Shown piece after piece: positions 63,887 to 64,000 of a DNA stretch of 64,000 nucleotides. The notes beneath the pieces were generated by a model. It did no database searches. It saw nothing but the letters and a program-made list of their open reading frames with translations, and had not been told where the DNA came from. Positions within the stretch are counted from its first letter, which is position 1, and every line of letters starts with the position of its first letter. The translations under genes were made by a program, and so were the position numbers. Source of the stretch: Rhyacichthys aspro. Taxonomy: Eukaryota; Chordata; Actinopteri; Gobiiformes; Rhyacichthyidae. The stretch is from contig CM072168.1 of assembly GCA_036850595.1 (NCBI GenBank), positions 10,717,982-10,781,981 on the forward strand, in the 5' to 3' direction.

Positions 63887-64000
63887 CTAGAAAAAACACA
63901 GCACAAACTGACAATATTAGAGTCAACCACATGACACTTGCCTAATTCAAACAACAGAAATCTGTGTTAAAACTGTGAAAGAAATGTCCAATCCAACTTG

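Noticed and set aside
1..64000. CRISPR array, operon, prophage, rRNA or bacterial mobile island
   Set aside because: No spaced identical repeats, Shine-Dalgarno-led gene strings or phage genes; the spliced vertebrate genes define the window.

Overview
This is euchromatic teleost fish DNA, probably percomorph (the clade is inference from compact introns and repeat types). It is AT-rich and has GT/AG-spliced vertebrate genes. Seven genes are complete: pou3f3, tmem182, mfsd9, slc9a2, inpp4a, an inosine-uridine-type nucleoside hydrolase and coa5. An eighth, mgat4a, runs off the right edge. I rebuilt exon chains from splice sites; every chain keeps one reading frame and gives a protein close to the length I know for the family.

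Layout. 1-4037: possible first exon of an unrecognised minus-strand gene at the left edge, a strong hairpin, and the pou3f3 3'UTR. 4038-5213 (-): single-exon POU class III transcription factor. 5214-25336: 20 kb without a supportable gene, the kind of flanking desert expected around a developmental regulator, with two hairpins, a cluster of nuclear-receptor half-sites and some repeats. 25337-27462 (-): tmem182. 30552-33960 (+): mfsd9. 35252-41504 (-): slc9a2, tail to tail with mfsd9. 45253-51125 (+): inpp4a. 53388-54816 (+): nucleoside hydrolase. 55614-56341 (-): coa5. 58691 to beyond 64000 (-): mgat4a.

The gene order joins two blocks that I recall being about 4 Mb apart on human 2q: POU3F3-TMEM182-MFSD9-SLC9A2 and INPP4A-COA5-UNC50-MGAT4A. 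The nucleoside hydrolase has no mammalian counterpart, and I see no unc50 between coa5 and mgat4a. The genes are not a pathway: they cover neural transcription, a claudin-like muscle membrane protein, an MFS transporter, Na+/H+ exchange, phosphoinositide dephosphorylation, nucleoside salvage, cytochrome oxidase assembly and Golgi N-glycan branching. The linkage is syntenic, not operonic.

Mobile DNA is modest: a matched pair of short inverted elements, one hAT-like MITE, a decayed Tc1 copy, two LINE-like tails and a possible SINE. A block at 29254-29597 made almost only of A and G runs is probably an assembly artefact. I found no wholly new system. The best leads are the nucleoside hydrolase with Cys at the usual catalytic His position, the pre-miRNA-like hairpin at 10271-10360, and the altered reading frame at the pou3f3 C-terminus.
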